DNA of 64,000 nt from UBA5189 sp040389445 (GCA_040389445.1 JAZJZX010000025.1:42128-106127); one strand, 5' to 3'. Positions 16,986 through 31,038 are shown, counted from the first letter of the stretch. The notes: a model not told the origin generated them from the letters alone. Translations and numbers: made by a program.

Positions 16986-18181
16986 GCGGCACCTCGATCG
17001 GGAAGGACGGCGACTCCCGGCAACTCGCGACCCTCGAGGAATTCGAGGCTGGCGCCGCCTCCGGTGGAAATGTGCGTGAACCGGGAGGCGAGTCCCTGCT
17101 GCTGGATCGCGGCGACGGAATCGCCACCACCCACCACCACGGTCGCACCCTCATCGCAGCGCTCGGCCAGGAATCGGGCGATGGCCTTGGTGCCGTGAGC
17201 GAACGACGGGATCTCGAACACCCCGAGCGGTCCGTTCCAGAAGACCGTCTTCACATCACGGAGCGCGTCTTCCATCAGCTCCAGCGTTGCGGCCCCGACA
17301 TCGACGATGTGCCACGAGGCCGGGATCTTGTCCGCGAGGAGCGTCTTGTACTCGGTCCCGCGGGTGACCTCCTTGGCCACGATGACGTCCACCGGCAGGA
17401 TCACGCGAACGCCGTGGGCCTCTGCGGAGGCAAGCACGCGCGTGGCCTCGTCGACCATGTCGTGTTCGGCCAGACTCTTGCCGATCGACTTGCCCTGGGC
17501 GAGCAGGAACGTGTTCGCCATGCCTCCGCCGAGCACCACCACGTCCACCTTGGACATCAGGTTGTCGAGGATGTTGAGCTTGCCCGAGACCTTGGCCCCA
17601 CCCACGATCGCGGCGAAGGGACGGGCCGGCGCCTCGAGAAGATTGGACAGCTGCGCGATCTCCTGCTCCATCAGGAACCCGGCGTACGCCGGCAGGAGGG
17701 TCGCGATCCCGACCGTGGAGGCGTGGGCGCGATGGGCCGTGCCGAACGCGTCGTTCACGTAGATGTCCGCGTAGGCCGCCAGTTGCGCTGCGAATGCCGG
17801 GTCGTTCTTCTCCTCCTCGGCATGGAAGCGCAGATTCTCGAGGAGGATGAGTTCACCGGGGCGCAGACGCTTGATGGCGTCCACCGTCCCGACCCCGAGC
17901 GCATCGCCGGTTACCGAGACGTTCTTCCCGATCAGCTGCGTCAGCCGCTCGGCAGCCGGCCGGAGGCGCAGCCCGTCGTGCACCTTGCCGTTCGGACGCC
18001 CGAGGTGACTGGCGAGGATCACCTTGGCGCCGTGGTTCAGGAGGTGGCGGATCGTGGGAAGAGCCGCCCGGATCCTCGAATCATCGGTGATCTTCCCGTC
18101 CTCGAGGGGGACGTTGAAATCGACGCGCAGAAAGACCCGTTTTCCGGCGACATCGACGTCGCGGATCGTCAGCTTGTCCAT
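16982..18181 (-). CDS. pgk: Phosphoglycerate kinase
   Basis: Transfers the acyl phosphate of 1,3-bisphosphoglycerate to ADP. It has 399 residues. The N-domain substrate motif is RVFLRVDFNVPLEDG; then LASHLGRPNGK, LLENLRFHAEEEKNDP, and the C-domain nucleotide motifs AIVGGAKVSGKL and VVGGGDSVAAI, where the family normally has GGGDT/S. ATG at 18181 is 52 bp after the gap stop, and the stop overlaps the eno start. Confidence 0.98.
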   Translation of the reverse strand: MDKLTIRDVDVAGKRVFLRVDFNVPLEDGKITDDSRIRAALPTIRHLLNHGAKVILASHLGRPNGKVHDGLRLRPAAERLTQLIGKNVSVTGDALGVGTVDAIKRLRPGELILLENLRFHAEEEKNDPAFAAQLAAYADIYVNDAFGTAHRAHASTVGIATLLPAYAGFLMEQEIAQLSNLLEAPARPFAAIVGGAKVSGKLNILDNLMSKVDVVVLGGGMANTFLLAQGKSIGKSLAEHDMVDEATRVLASAEAHGVRVILPVDVIVAKEVTRGTEYKTLLADKIPASWHIVDVGAATLELMEDALRDVKTVFWNGPLGVFEIPSFAHGTKAIARFLAERCDEGATVVVGGGDSVAAIQQQGLASRFTHISTGGGASLEFLEGRELPGVAVLPDRGAA

Positions 18182-18233
18182 GTTGTCCCTGCCCGTGGGC
18201 GTGCGAAATGTGGCGGTTGCGGAATGCCGAGGC

Positions 18234-19259
18234 TCACGCTGCGGCGGAGGCCGGGAGCCTGGACGCGATCAGTGCGATGAGGTCGGCGCAACGGCAGCTG
18301 TAGCCCCATTCGTTGTCGTACCAGGCAATGACCTTGATGAAGGTGCCGCCGAGGACCATCGTGCTCGCCGAGTCGATGATGGAGGAGCGCGAATCGCCGC
18401 GGAAGTCGGAGGAGACCAGCGGTTCGTCCGAGACACCGAGGATACCCGCCATCGGGCCGGCCGCGGCGGTCCGGAAGGCGGCATTCAGCTCGTCGGCCGA
18501 GGTGTCCCGCCCGATCGTCGCAGTGAAATCCACGACGCTGACCGTCGGGGTGGGCACGCGCAGGCTGAAGCCGTCGAACTTGCCCTTCAGGTCCGGGATC
18601 ACGAGCGCCAGCGCCTTCGCGGCCCCCGTCGTGGTCGGGATGATGTTCTGCCCGGCGGCCCGGGCGCGACGGGGATCCTTGTGGGCCACGTCCAGGATGC
18701 GCTGGTCGTTCGTGTATGAGTGGATGGTGTTCATCAGCCCGCGCTCGATCCCGACAAGGTCGTGGACGACCTTTGCGGCCGGCGCCAGGCAGTTGGTGGT
18801 ACAGCTCGCGTTGCTGATGATGTGATGGCTGGCGGGGTCGTACTTGTCATCGTTGACGCCGAGGACGATCGTGATGTCCTCACCCTTGGCGGGGGCACTG
18901 ATGACGACCTTCTTCGCACCCGCGTTCAGGTGAACGCGCGCCTTGTCGGCGTCGGTGAAGATGCCGGTTGATTCAAGGACGATGTCGACGCCGAGATCGC
19001 CCCACGGGAGAGCGGCTGGATCGCGTTCCTTCAGGACCTTGATCTCGCGGCCGTCGATGATCAGTGCGTCGTCGGTGTGGTCGACGGTGCCCGGGTAGGC
19101 CCCATAGGTGGAATCGTGCTTGAACAACAGGGCGTTCATGCTCGTTTCCACGAGGTCGTTGACGGCCACCACCTCGACGTCCGGAGCGCGCTCCAGGATG
19201 GCCTTGAGGGATTGCCGTCCAATCCGGCCGAAGCCGTTGATGCCGACGCGTACGGTCAT
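18234..19259 (-). CDS. gap: Type I glyceraldehyde-3-phosphate dehydrogenase
   Basis: NAD-dependent oxidation of glyceraldehyde 3-phosphate. It has 341 residues. The Rossmann motif is VGINGFGRIGRQ at the N-terminus, the catalytic cysteine lies in SNASCTTNCLAP near residue 150, and WYDNEWGYSCR is near the C-terminus. I chose ATG at 19259 because GGAGG is eight bases upstream and the protein then begins at the conserved fold. First gene of the lower-glycolysis operon. A candidate -10 box lies 84 bp upstream. Confidence 0.97.
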   Translation of the reverse strand: MTVRVGINGFGRIGRQSLKAILERAPDVEVVAVNDLVETSMNALLFKHDSTYGAYPGTVDHTDDALIIDGREIKVLKERDPAALPWGDLGVDIVLESTGIFTDADKARVHLNAGAKKVVISAPAKGEDITIVLGVNDDKYDPASHHIISNASCTTNCLAPAAKVVHDLVGIERGLMNTIHSYTNDQRILDVAHKDPRRARAAGQNIIPTTTGAAKALALVIPDLKGKFDGFSLRVPTPTVSVVDFTATIGRDTSADELNAAFRTAAAGPMAGILGVSDEPLVSSDFRGDSRSSIIDSASTMVLGGTFIKVIAWYDNEWGYSCRCADLIALIASRLPASAAA

Positions 19260-19342
19260 GATGGAACCTCCGCAGGGGGGCCCTCGCTCCATGTCGAACC
19301 GTGGCCGCGCCCTGGATGACAGACGTGATTTCGAACGTTCTG

Positions 19343-19348
19343 ATTCTA
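19343..19348 (-). promoter_or_regulatory. Candidate -10 box of gap-pgk-eno
   Basis: TAGAAT on the minus strand, about 84 bp upstream of the gap ATG. The hexamer 17 bp further upstream is TCGGGA, a poor -35. Confidence 0.45.
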
Positions 19349-19406
19349 GCAGAGGGCCCCCGGTCTCCCGATCAGGCCCGGTCGGGTCGGGCGCAGCGGG
19401 CGCGGA

Positions 19407-20390
19407 TCAGGCGCTGAGGGCGCACAGGGGCACGGCACCGAGGAGCCCCACGTCGTCGCCGAGTTCGGCCGGCACGATGCGGACTCGACCTCGAGGGATC
19501 CGGAAGGCGTTCGCCGCCACCGCATCGCGAATCGGGCCGAGGAGGCGCTCGCCCTGACCCTGGGCCACGCTCCCGCCGATCACGATCAACTCGGGGTTGA
19601 AGGTGTTCACGAGCCCCACCATCAGCTGGCACAGCGCCCGCCGCCCGTCCTCGATGATCGTGACCGCGTCCGGGTCGCCGTCGTCGGCGAGTTCTGCGAC
19701 GTCAAGCCCGGCAAGCTCGACGGGCGCGATGGATCGGGCCCGGACAGCCAGGCCGGGGGCTGCCCCACGAGCCACCAGATCTGCCGCCCTGCGGGCCATC
19801 CCCGATCCGGAGGCGAAGGCCTCGACGTGGGCCACGCCACCGCAACCGCAGACGGGGCCGTCGAGCGCCACGGGGATGTGGCCCAGCTCGCCGGCGACCC
19901 CATCCGGTCCACCGTAGATCCGCCCGCCGATCACGATCGATCCGCCGATTCCCGTCGAGATCGTCAGATAGAGGAAGTCCCGTGCTCCGCGCGCGGCGCC
20001 GAACGCGAGTTCTGCGAGGGCCGCGACGTTCGTGTCTCGCTCAAGCGCCGCCGGCAGTCCGAGCGCGGCGGCAATGGGGTCGCGGAACGGAACGTCAAGG
20101 AAGCCCGGTCCGAAGTTCGGCGGCTCCACCAGCACACCCGTTTTCGGGTCGAGGGGTCCCGGCGACGCGAGGCCGAGTCCCGTCAGGGACCGGCGAACCT
20201 CGGGCGAGACGGCCCCTGCCGCGCGCTTGAGCTCGTCGATGCATGCCGCGATGACCGGCCCGGGCCCGGCATTCACCGGCGTGCGACGGTCGGTCCGGGC
20301 AATGATCCGGCCATCGCCGCTCACGACAGCGGCCCGGATCTGCGTGCCGCCGAGGTCGAGGGCGAGGACGGGGCCTGGGGTCGCGCTCAT
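19407..20390 (-). CDS. ROK-family sugar kinase, probably glucokinase
   Basis: A 327-residue cytosolic kinase. The N-terminal phosphate motif is LALDLGGTQIRAAVV; residues near 112 (ALERDTNVAALAE) contain the Asn/Asp of the active site; the ROK signature with GELGHIPV is near 165. The zinc site reads CGCGGVAHVE, where most ROK proteins have CGCGxxGCxE, so the last cysteine is replaced by histidine, which may still bind zinc. It lies directly upstream of the gap operon in the same direction but with its own 148-bp gap. Glucose is the most probable substrate given the glycolytic setting; N-acetyl sugars are possible. Confidence 0.85.
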   Translation of the reverse strand: MSATPGPVLALDLGGTQIRAAVVSGDGRIIARTDRRTPVNAGPGPVIAACIDELKRAAGAVSPEVRRSLTGLGLASPGPLDPKTGVLVEPPNFGPGFLDVPFRDPIAAALGLPAALERDTNVAALAELAFGAARGARDFLYLTISTGIGGSIVIGGRIYGGPDGVAGELGHIPVALDGPVCGCGGVAHVEAFASGSGMARRAADLVARGAAPGLAVRARSIAPVELAGLDVAELADDGDPDAVTIIEDGRRALCQLMVGLVNTFNPELIVIGGSVAQGQGERLLGPIRDAVAANAFRIPRGRVRIVPAELGDDVGLLGAVPLCALSA

Positions 20391-20418
20391 CGACAGAGGA
20401 TATCTCCGGACATGCGGA

Positions 20419-20445
20419 ACCCCCCGCCGGTTCCCGACGGGGGGT
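20419..20445 (-). terminator. Hairpin between DUF5679 and ROK kinase genes
   Basis: A 12-bp stem (ACCCCCCGCCGG with CCGACGGGGGGT, one mismatch) and a three-base loop, 24 bp after the DUF5679 stop. There is no T-tract, so it may be a weak terminator or an mRNA-stabilising structure. Confidence 0.5.
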
Positions 20446-20468
20446 CCAGGATTCAGGACGCGGGGGCG

Positions 20469-20609
20469 TCAGCCGCCGATCTTGAACACCTTGGTGCCAC
20501 ACTTCGGACACGTGCCCGAGAGCGCCGGCTTGCCGTTCTTCATCGTGATCTGAACGGGGTTCTGGACTTCGACTTTCATCTTGTCCTTCACGCAATAGGC
20601 CTGTGACAC
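20469..20609 (-). CDS. DUF5679 small zinc-ribbon-like protein
   Basis: A 46-residue protein. GTG at 20609 has GAGGAGG eight bases upstream, which decides the start. The sequence runs from SQAYCVKDKMK through NPVQITMKNGKPAL to GTCPKCGTKVFKIGG. This is the DUF5679 pattern, a short protein resembling ribosomal zinc ribbons, common in Chloroflexota and Actinobacteriota. The C-terminal CPKC pair is intact, but the N-terminal pair is CVKD, with aspartate where many members have a second cysteine. Function unknown. Confidence 0.85.
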   Translation of the reverse strand: MSQAYCVKDKMKVEVQNPVQITMKNGKPALSGTCPKCGTKVFKIGG

Positions 20610-20667
20610 GTTCAGTCCTCCTCGGGCTCCATGCGCCCCGGACGTCCGTCCGGAGTCGCGATCTTGA

Positions 20668-21513
20668 TTAGGCGCCGAGTGACGGTCGCCAGCGATCCGC
20701 CCCGGCTTCGACCCTTCGACGGTCCATGTCGGCAAGGATACGGAGTGCTTCCAGCCCCGTTTCCACGCAAGCATGTTCCGCCGCCAGCTTTGCGTCCCCG
20801 GTGACGAAGTCGCCGGTGGTCCGCTGAGCAAAGACTGCGCACACGACGCCGGCCCGACATCGAGCAAGCCCCGCGAGCACCAATACGGCCGATGCCTCCA
20901 TTTCGAAGTTCATGACGCGCTGGCGCGCCATGTCCGATGCGAGGTCAGGGTATCGGATGGGAAGCTGCGGGATTGGACGTCCCTGCGCACCGAAAAACCC
21001 TGGGGCCGTGGCTGTGATCCCGACATGGTGACGATGGCCGAGTCGATGGGCGGCCTCGATGAGGGCACCGACGGCCTCGTGGTGGGCGACGGCCGGGTAG
21101 CCATCCGAGACGAACCAGCTCGTGGTGGTCTCGAGCCGGACGGCTCCCGAGCTGATGCACAGGTCGCCGGGCAGGAGCTCCGGCTGGAGCCCGCCACTGG
21201 ATCCAACGCGGATGAACGTGGGCTGCTCGGTGATCGCGAGGATCTCGGCGATGGCGATCTCGACGTTGTCGGCGCCGATGCCGGTGGAGACGATCGAGAC
21301 GCGGAGGCCCTTGTAGACACCGGTCACCGAGGCGAATTCACGGTTCCGGCGCTCGAACTCGATCGACTCGAGGCGAGTCGCAATTCGGGCTGTTCGATCC
21401 GGATCGCCGGGGAGGAGGATGTACTCGGCCAACTCGCCAGGGCCGAGATCGATGTGGTACTGCCGTTCCCCAGGGGGGAGTGCGACGCGGCTGTCCGCGT
21501 TCGGCAAGCCCAT
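20668..21513 (-). CDS. Nucleoside phosphorylase, uridine phosphorylase-like
   Basis: Phosphorolysis of a nucleoside to base and ribose 1-phosphate in salvage. It has 281 residues from ATG at 21513, chosen for the GAGGAG just upstream; an extension to 21588 adds residues without homology. Motifs are LLPGDPDR near residue 33 (phosphate site), STGIGADNVEIA near 75, RVGSSGGLQ near 104 and NFEMEASAVL near 205, where ME contacts the ribose. The substrate is probably uridine, with other nucleosides possible. It stands just upstream of the DUF5679 gene in the same direction. Confidence 0.85.
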   Translation of the reverse strand: MGLPNADSRVALPPGERQYHIDLGPGELAEYILLPGDPDRTARIATRLESIEFERRNREFASVTGVYKGLRVSIVSTGIGADNVEIAIAEILAITEQPTFIRVGSSGGLQPELLPGDLCISSGAVRLETTTSWFVSDGYPAVAHHEAVGALIEAAHRLGHRHHVGITATAPGFFGAQGRPIPQLPIRYPDLASDMARQRVMNFEMEASAVLVLAGLARCRAGVVCAVFAQRTTGDFVTGDAKLAAEHACVETGLEALRILADMDRRRVEAGADRWRPSLGA

Positions 21514-21624
21514 CTCTCCTCGTGCGTGGCGCCTGCCTCGCGGCGCGAGGCTCGGGCAACCATAGACGCGCGCTCGAACGGGCGTCAAGCACGGCTGAGC
21601 GTGCGTCGAGTGCGCGACCTGTTG

Positions 21625-25293
<3,669 letters not shown>

Positions 25294-25594
25294 CGAGCGA
25301 CCTCCGGGCGGGTTGGCTGGCGGGTTGGCTGGCGGGCAGGGCTGGCGGGCAGGGCTGGCGGGCAGGGCTGGCGGTCAGGTTTGGCGAGGCAGCGGGCCTG
25401 TTTTACCAGCGGTCGCTTGGCGGGCGCTCAGCGCTCGCTTGGCGGTGCCTCATCGTTCGCTCATCGCCGGCTTCGCGGGGGCTCACCCCGCGATCGCCGA
25501 CGCCACCCGGCAGGGGCGGGGCGATCCGCGTACGATGCCCACCCCAACGGGGGCATGAAACGCCCGACCACCATCTGCACTGCGAGGAGAGCCC
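25294..25594. other. Divergent intergenic region with tandem repeats
   Basis: About 300 bp between the lamin-tail gene and a divergent membrane-protein gene. Its left third is a tandem repeat (25307-25377). The right part holds TACGAT near 25532, a possible -10 for the rightward gene. No other gene is seen. Confidence 0.5.
25307..25377. repeat. 12-13-bp tandem repeats
   Basis: Two copies of GGGTTGGCTGGC are followed by three copies of a 13-bp unit CTGGCGGGCAGGG and a degenerate copy. They lie just upstream of the lamin-tail gene. Confidence 0.8.
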
Positions 25595-26269
25595 GTGGCC
25601 CGTGCCAAGCGCACCGACCGCGCCGACGCCCGTCGCCGCTATCGCCTGACTCACGACGAGACGGACATGACGGAATCGGAGGATCTGGAGCCTGTTCCCA
25701 ACGTCCTGGCATCCAGCCGCGTACCGACGAAAGGGCCGGTCGCGGCGCGCCCGATGAGCTTCACCGACTCCATGCGGAATTCGTGGCATCGGCCGGACGT
25801 TCGAGCGGACATCGAGGCGCTCCCCTGGCTGCTCCGCTCGCGTGCGTTTCTCGTCCCGCTCGCGCTGGTGGTCGTCGGGGTCGCGGCCCTCACGGCCGCG
25901 CCCACCAACCCGGCCGCCGGACTGTTCTTTCAGCTGATGGTGCTGCCGCCGGCGATGGCGCCGATCTTCATCACGGGCTTTTTCGCCAAACGGGCCAGCT
26001 ACCTGCTCGGCCTCATCATCGCCGTGATTGATGTCGCCGGGTATGCCGTGTTCGTCTACAGCGCACTGCCGGCGTTGAGCGGAGATCCGGTCACCGCAGC
26101 ACGACAGCAGGAGCTGGTGTTTTCGGCCGTCGCGGTCGGGCCTTTGTCCGGCATCTTCTTTGCAGCCGGTGCGGCGTGGTATCGACGGTTTCTCGCGTTC
26201 TCGAGCGCGCAGCGTGCGCGCAGCCGCGGGGCCGATCGCACGAAGGCGAAGCGCCAAACCCGGGGCTGA
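25595..26269 (+). CDS. Membrane protein of unknown function
   Basis: A 224-residue protein. GTG at 25595 has GAGGAG six bases upstream. The first 75 residues are hydrophilic and rich in Arg, Asp and Glu (RRRYRLTHDETDMTES). Four hydrophobic segments follow: FLVPLALVVVGVAALTA, FFQLMVLPPAMAPIFITGFF, LLGLIIAVIDVAGYAVFVY and LVFSAVAVGPLSGIFFAAG. The tail is basic (RSRGADRTKAKRQTRG). I do not recognise a family. It converges on dnaE2. Confidence 0.65.
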   Translation: MARAKRTDRADARRRYRLTHDETDMTESEDLEPVPNVLASSRVPTKGPVAARPMSFTDSMRNSWHRPDVRADIEALPWLLRSRAFLVPLALVVVGVAALTAAPTNPAAGLFFQLMVLPPAMAPIFITGFFAKRASYLLGLIIAVIDVAGYAVFVYSALPALSGDPVTAARQQELVFSAVAVGPLSGIFFAAGAAWYRRFLAFSSAQRARSRGADRTKAKRQTRG

Positions 26270-26328
26270 CCAGGCGCTGCCTCACCAGCCCAGGCAGCGG
26301 GGCCAGGTCCGCCGAGGCAGCGGCCTCG

Positions 26329-29300
26329 TCAGCCCAGCCGCCGCATCCCGGCCTGACCCATCTGGCGGACGCCTTCCGGTCCGTCAGGGGCGCCGACGGT
26401 CGCCACCACGTCTTGAAGCGGCCTGACCTCGCGAGCAACCAGGTTCACGACCGAGGATTCGCGCTGCAACTCGCCGTCTACCAGCAAGAGTGCGTGCCGG
26501 CGAACGACGCCGCGAAGCCGTGCCCATGTATCCGGCCAGAGCGTGACATTGACCATGCCGGTCTCGTCCTCAAGCGCCAGGAAGACCGTTCCTTTCGCCG
26601 TCATCGGATGCTGGCGCGTGACGACGAGGCCGCCGATCCGGACCGGCCCCGGGCGCCGGTCGGCAAGGGCAGCGTTCGTCACCGCCCCCAGGCGATCGAG
26701 TGCCGGCCGGAACAGCGAGACCACCTGGCGACGAGCATCCAGCCCGACCACCGCGTAGGCATCGCCGACCCGCTCCGATTCGGTGATTGCCGGGAGTGCC
26801 GGGGCGTCAGTCGCGGGGAGACGCAGGTCTATCGGTCGGCCGGCCGCTGCAGACCGCTTTCCACGCGCTCTCCCCCCTCCCCGGATCGTCCGCCCACCCG
26901 CACGACCGCGCGACGCCCCGGCGACCTCGCGCAGTTGCCAGAGCAGCTCGCGCCGCGGCCGGCCGAAGGAGTCGAGCGCACCGGTCCGGACCAACCGCTC
27001 GATCGTCTCCTCGGGCAGTCCGGTTCGCTCGACCACGTCGGCGAGCGACACGTACGGACCCTTGGCCAGCTCCCGATCCAGAAGCGCCTGGTGCTGCTCC
27101 CCGATCCCCTTCACGAGGTGCAGGCCGAGACGCACTCCCCAGCCGATGGCGCTCTCGGCGGCCCACCGATCGCGTGCCGCGGCGGCCGGATTGAAGCAGG
27201 CTGATGACCGCACCGGCCGCGGCCGGGTCGCGATTCCGGCACCCTCGGGGATCGGCTCGCCCTCGTCCCCATCGTGGGGCCCCGCTTCCCCGGGGGCCGG
27301 CGGATCCCCGGCAGCACCCGCGAGGGCCCAGCCGGGCCGGCCGGCCCATTCGGTCGTCGTCCGGTAGCTCGAGGCGTTGATGTCCACCGGCAGGACCGCC
27401 ACCCCGTGGCGCTTGGCATCGTTGACGAGGACCTCGACCGGGTAGAAACCCATTGGCTGGGCGTTGATCAGCCCGACCAGGAACTGGGCGGGATAGAACA
27501 GCTTCAGGAACGCCGATTCGTAGGCGGTCCGGGCGAACGCCGCCGCGTGGCTCTTGGCGAACCCGAAGCTCGCGAACGCCGCGACCCGACGGAACAGCTC
27601 CTCGGCGGTCTCCTCGTCCATGCCGGGTTGCCGCAGGCATCCGTCCACGAACTGGCGATGGAGCTTCTCCATCTCGCTCGTCGAGCGCCACGTGCCCATC
27701 GCCCGGCGGAAGCCGTCCGAGTCGGCCGGCGTGAACCCGGCGACCTCGATCGCGACCTTCATCACCTGCTCCTGGTACAGGATCACGCCGAGGGTCTCGG
27801 CCAGAATGGGCTCGAGGCTCGGGTGGAGGTAGGTCACGGGTTCGAGGCCCTGCTTGCGCCTGAGGTACGGGTGCACCGCGTTGCCCTGGATCGGACCGGG
27901 GCGGATGATCGCCACCTCCACGACGAGATCGTCCAGGCTCTGCGGCCTCGATTTCGGGAGGGTCTGCATCTGGGCCCGGCTCTCCACCTGGAACACGCCC
28001 ACCGTGTCGGCGGCCTGGAGCATTGCGAAGACCTCGGGGATCTCCTCGGGGGTTGCGTCGAGGTCGATGCAGGCGGCGCAGTCGGACTCGATGAGCTGGA
28101 GCGTTTCGTCGATCGCGGCGAGCATGCCGAGACCGAGCAGGTCCAGCTTGATGAGCTTGAGCGTCTCGACATCCCGCTTGTCGAACTGGACGACCACACG
28201 GTCCGCCATGGTGGCCCGCTCAAGCGGCGCGATGTCGATGAGCGGGGCGGCCGTCACGAGCATCCCGCCGGAGTGGATGCTGAGGTGCCGAGGGAAGCCG
28301 TCGATCCGGGCACAGAACTCGAGCCAGCGCTCCCAGTCGCTGAGGCCGATGGTGCTGCCGCCGCGGGGATGGGCGTGTGCTTCCGGCTCGGGCGGCTCGG
28401 GCCCGGGCTGGACCAGGGCCACCCTGCCGTGGCCACTCCCCCCGCGTCCCGCTCGCAGCCAGGCGACGCTTGCCGGGGAATCGCCCGGGCCACCCTCGTC
28501 GTCTGATGTGCCACCCGCCCGGACGGACGGCCTCGAGCCGACGACCATCGCCAGCGTCCCGGACCCTGGGTTCGGGTCGGCAGAACCCATCGTCGCTGCT
28601 TCCGTGCGGACGGCACTTGGTGGATCCGCTGCAGCAAGGCCTCCTGCGACCACCCGCCCATCCCCGAGTGCGGCGTTGTCCCCGGTGATGTCCGCTGCAT
28701 GGACGCCCACAGGGGAAGGAAGTCGATAACCCTCGGTGCCCGGCACATCACTTCGCGCCGGTCCGACCGTCGAGAGGGTTGGCGAGCGCGGCGCCACGTC
28801 TGGCGTGGTGCCCATTCGCCGGGAACCAGCCCTTGTCGTCATCGCCTGTGCGTCGGGTGACCATGCAGCGGACACGGCGGATGATTGGGCGCCGGGGGCG
28901 GCACCATGACCGGGGGCGGCACCTGGCCCACGACCGGGGGCGGCACNNNNNNNNNNNNNNNNNNNNNNNNNNNNNNNNNNNNNNNNNNNNNNNNNNNNNN
29001 NNNNNNNNNNNNNNNNNNNNNNNNNNNNNNNNNNNNNNNNNNNNNNCGGGGGCGGCACCTGGCCCACGACCGGGGGCGGCACCATGACCGGGGGCGGCAC
29101 CTGGCCCACGACCGGGGGCGGCACCATGACCGGGGGCGGCACCGCCGCCACCAGCATCCCGCCCCGACACGCGACGCACGTTGCGTTGCCCCATGGCGTC
29201 GGTGAGCCCGCGTGTTCCGGCCCGGACGGCCGAGAACTCGGCAGCGCCCCGGGCAGCGGGGTCGGCCCCGTGCGCTCCGACCCCCGGGCGCCGGAAGAAC

Positions 29301-30982
29301 TCGGCAAACCCCCCGTCCGCCTCGAGATCCCGTCGAACCATCACCGAGTCGTACGTCTCGAGCGCCCTGGCTACCCGATCCACGAGCGGCCGCGGGAAGC
29401 CGAGCGCATACCCAACTTCCCGGACGGCGGATCGAGCCCGGTACGTGACGAGGTTGCAGACCATGCCGGTGTGCTCGGGCCCGTATCGCTGATAGACATA
29501 CTGGATCACCTCTTCCCGACGCTCGGATGAGAAGTCGATGTCCACGTCCGGATAGGTGGTCCGGCCCTCGTTGATGAACCGCTCGAAGAGCAGGTTGTGG
29601 CGGATGGGATCGACCCGGGTGATCCCGAGGGCGTAGGCAATGATCGAATCAGCCGCGCTCCCGCGCCCCTGGGCGGGGATTCCGCGCTCCTTCGCGAAGC
29701 GCATCAGATCCCAGCAGATGAGGAAGAACTCCGCGAGCCCGGTCTTCTCGACGACATCGAGCTCGTGCGCGAGCTGCCGGACGACCGGCGGCGAAACCGG
29801 GTGATATCGCCGACGCACACCGGCCTGGCACAGTTCGACGAGATAGCTGAACGCCGTCTCACCGGCGGGCACCGGGAACCCCGGAAATCGATAGCGCTCG
29901 AAGCCGAGGTCGACGGAGCACGAGGCCGCGACCTCGACCGCCGTTGCCATGCCCTCGATCCAGGCTTGAGCCGTCGCCGGATCCGCCCGCGCGAACGCCG
30001 CGTCCCCAGGCGGCATCGCCAGCAGCTCCGACCCCGATTTCAGGTGCGATTCCCCGTTGGGCCGGCGGAGATCAGCGAGCGTGTCGAGCGTTCGACCATG
30101 GGCGATGGCCGTCAGGACGTCGCCGAGTTCGCGATCCTCGGGTCGAGCGTGATGGACGTCGTTCGTGGTGACCACCGGCAGCCCGAGGTCGGCGGCCAAA
30201 GCCGCAGTCTCCGCCACGAGCCAGTCGTCGTCGGGGAGGAGGTGATGCGAGAGCTCGAGGAAGAACCCGCTCGTGGCCACACTCTCGACACTCCCCGCGC
30301 GCCCACTGCTCCCGAAGATCAGCGCATATCGCTCGGCCACGGCCCGCGCCCCCGCCCGATCCCCCACCAGCAGTCGCCGGGAGACCTCGCCATCCCGGCA
30401 GCCCGACAACGCCACGATGCCCTCGGCATGTTCGGCGAGGAGCGCCTGGGTGAACCGCGGCACCCGTTTGGTCCCGGCGAGATTGGCATGGGAAACGAGC
30501 CGGCAGAGACTCCGATACCCGCTGCCATCCCGTGCCAGCAGCACGAGATGCGGGCCCCGCTGCCGCTCCCCGATCCCGCGCAGGTCCTCCTTCACGATCG
30601 TCCGATGGCCCGGCAGCCTGGCCCGTTGCGGCCGAGGCCGGGCCGGGCTCCCCTCGATCGGTGCCGGCGACCCCATGTCGGATGCCGAACCTGTGGGCCG
30701 GCCGCGTCGGGACGGCCGACGGCCCGGGACCACGATCCCGGAGGGGTCGCCGATGGCGGCGTCGAGGAGTTCGACCTCCAGCCCGATGACCGGGTGGAGC
30801 CCGGCAGCCTCGGCGGCGGCGGCGAAGCGCACCACCCCGTACAGGCCCAGATGGTCCGTGATCGCAAGGCCGGTCAGGCAGAGTTCGATCGCTCGCTCGA
30901 CGAGGTCGTCGACCGGCGACGCTCCGTCAAGGAACGAGAAGTTGGAGTGACAGTGCAGCTCCGCGTAGGGGAATTGAGCCAT
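26329..30982 (-). CDS. dnaE2: Error-prone DNA polymerase DnaE2, interrupted by an assembly gap in an internal repeat
   Basis: Alpha-subunit-like polymerase of the SOS mutasome, acting with ImuA and ImuB. The PHP domain starts ELHCHSNFSFLDGAS; GIPAQGRGSAADS and the catalytic YPDVDIDFSSERREE follow; the C-terminal OB domain holds GLVVTRQHPMTAKG. ATG at 30982 is used. Between VRRDLEADGGFAEFF and DWERWLEFCARIDGFPRHLS, where DnaE2 is normally short, lies an insertion of more than 200 residues with 14-residue GAAPGHGAAPGRGP repeats that enclose 100 N. The nominal frame differs across the gap, but the repeat is read in the same phase on both sides, so the gene is probably intact. A LexA box lies 43 bp upstream. 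Confidence 0.9.
28891..29143. repeat. 42-bp tandem repeat inside dnaE2
   Basis: The unit is ATGACCGGGGGCGGCACC followed by TGGCCCACGACCGGGGGCGGCACC split here only by length, 42 bp in all. Copies flank a 100-N gap on both sides. The period keeps the reading frame and encodes 14 residues per copy. Confidence 0.92.
28947..29046. other. Assembly gap of exactly 100 N
   Basis: Placeholder run inside the 42-bp repeat. The round length suggests a scaffold gap of unknown true size where repeats could not be resolved. Confidence 0.97.
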
Positions 30983-31024
30983 GGCAAGGTCCCGGCATCG
31001 GGGGGGCAAATGGAGCCGCATGAT

Positions 31025-31038
31025 AGAACATCTGTTCG
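31025..31038. promoter_or_regulatory. LexA (SOS) box between dnaE2 and a divergent small ORF
   Basis: On the minus strand CGAACAGATGTTCT. The CGAAC half is perfect; the other half has one change from GTTCG. It lies 43 bp upstream of the dnaE2 ATG and 100 bp upstream of a rightward ORF of 30 residues, so it could serve both. Confidence 0.85.
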
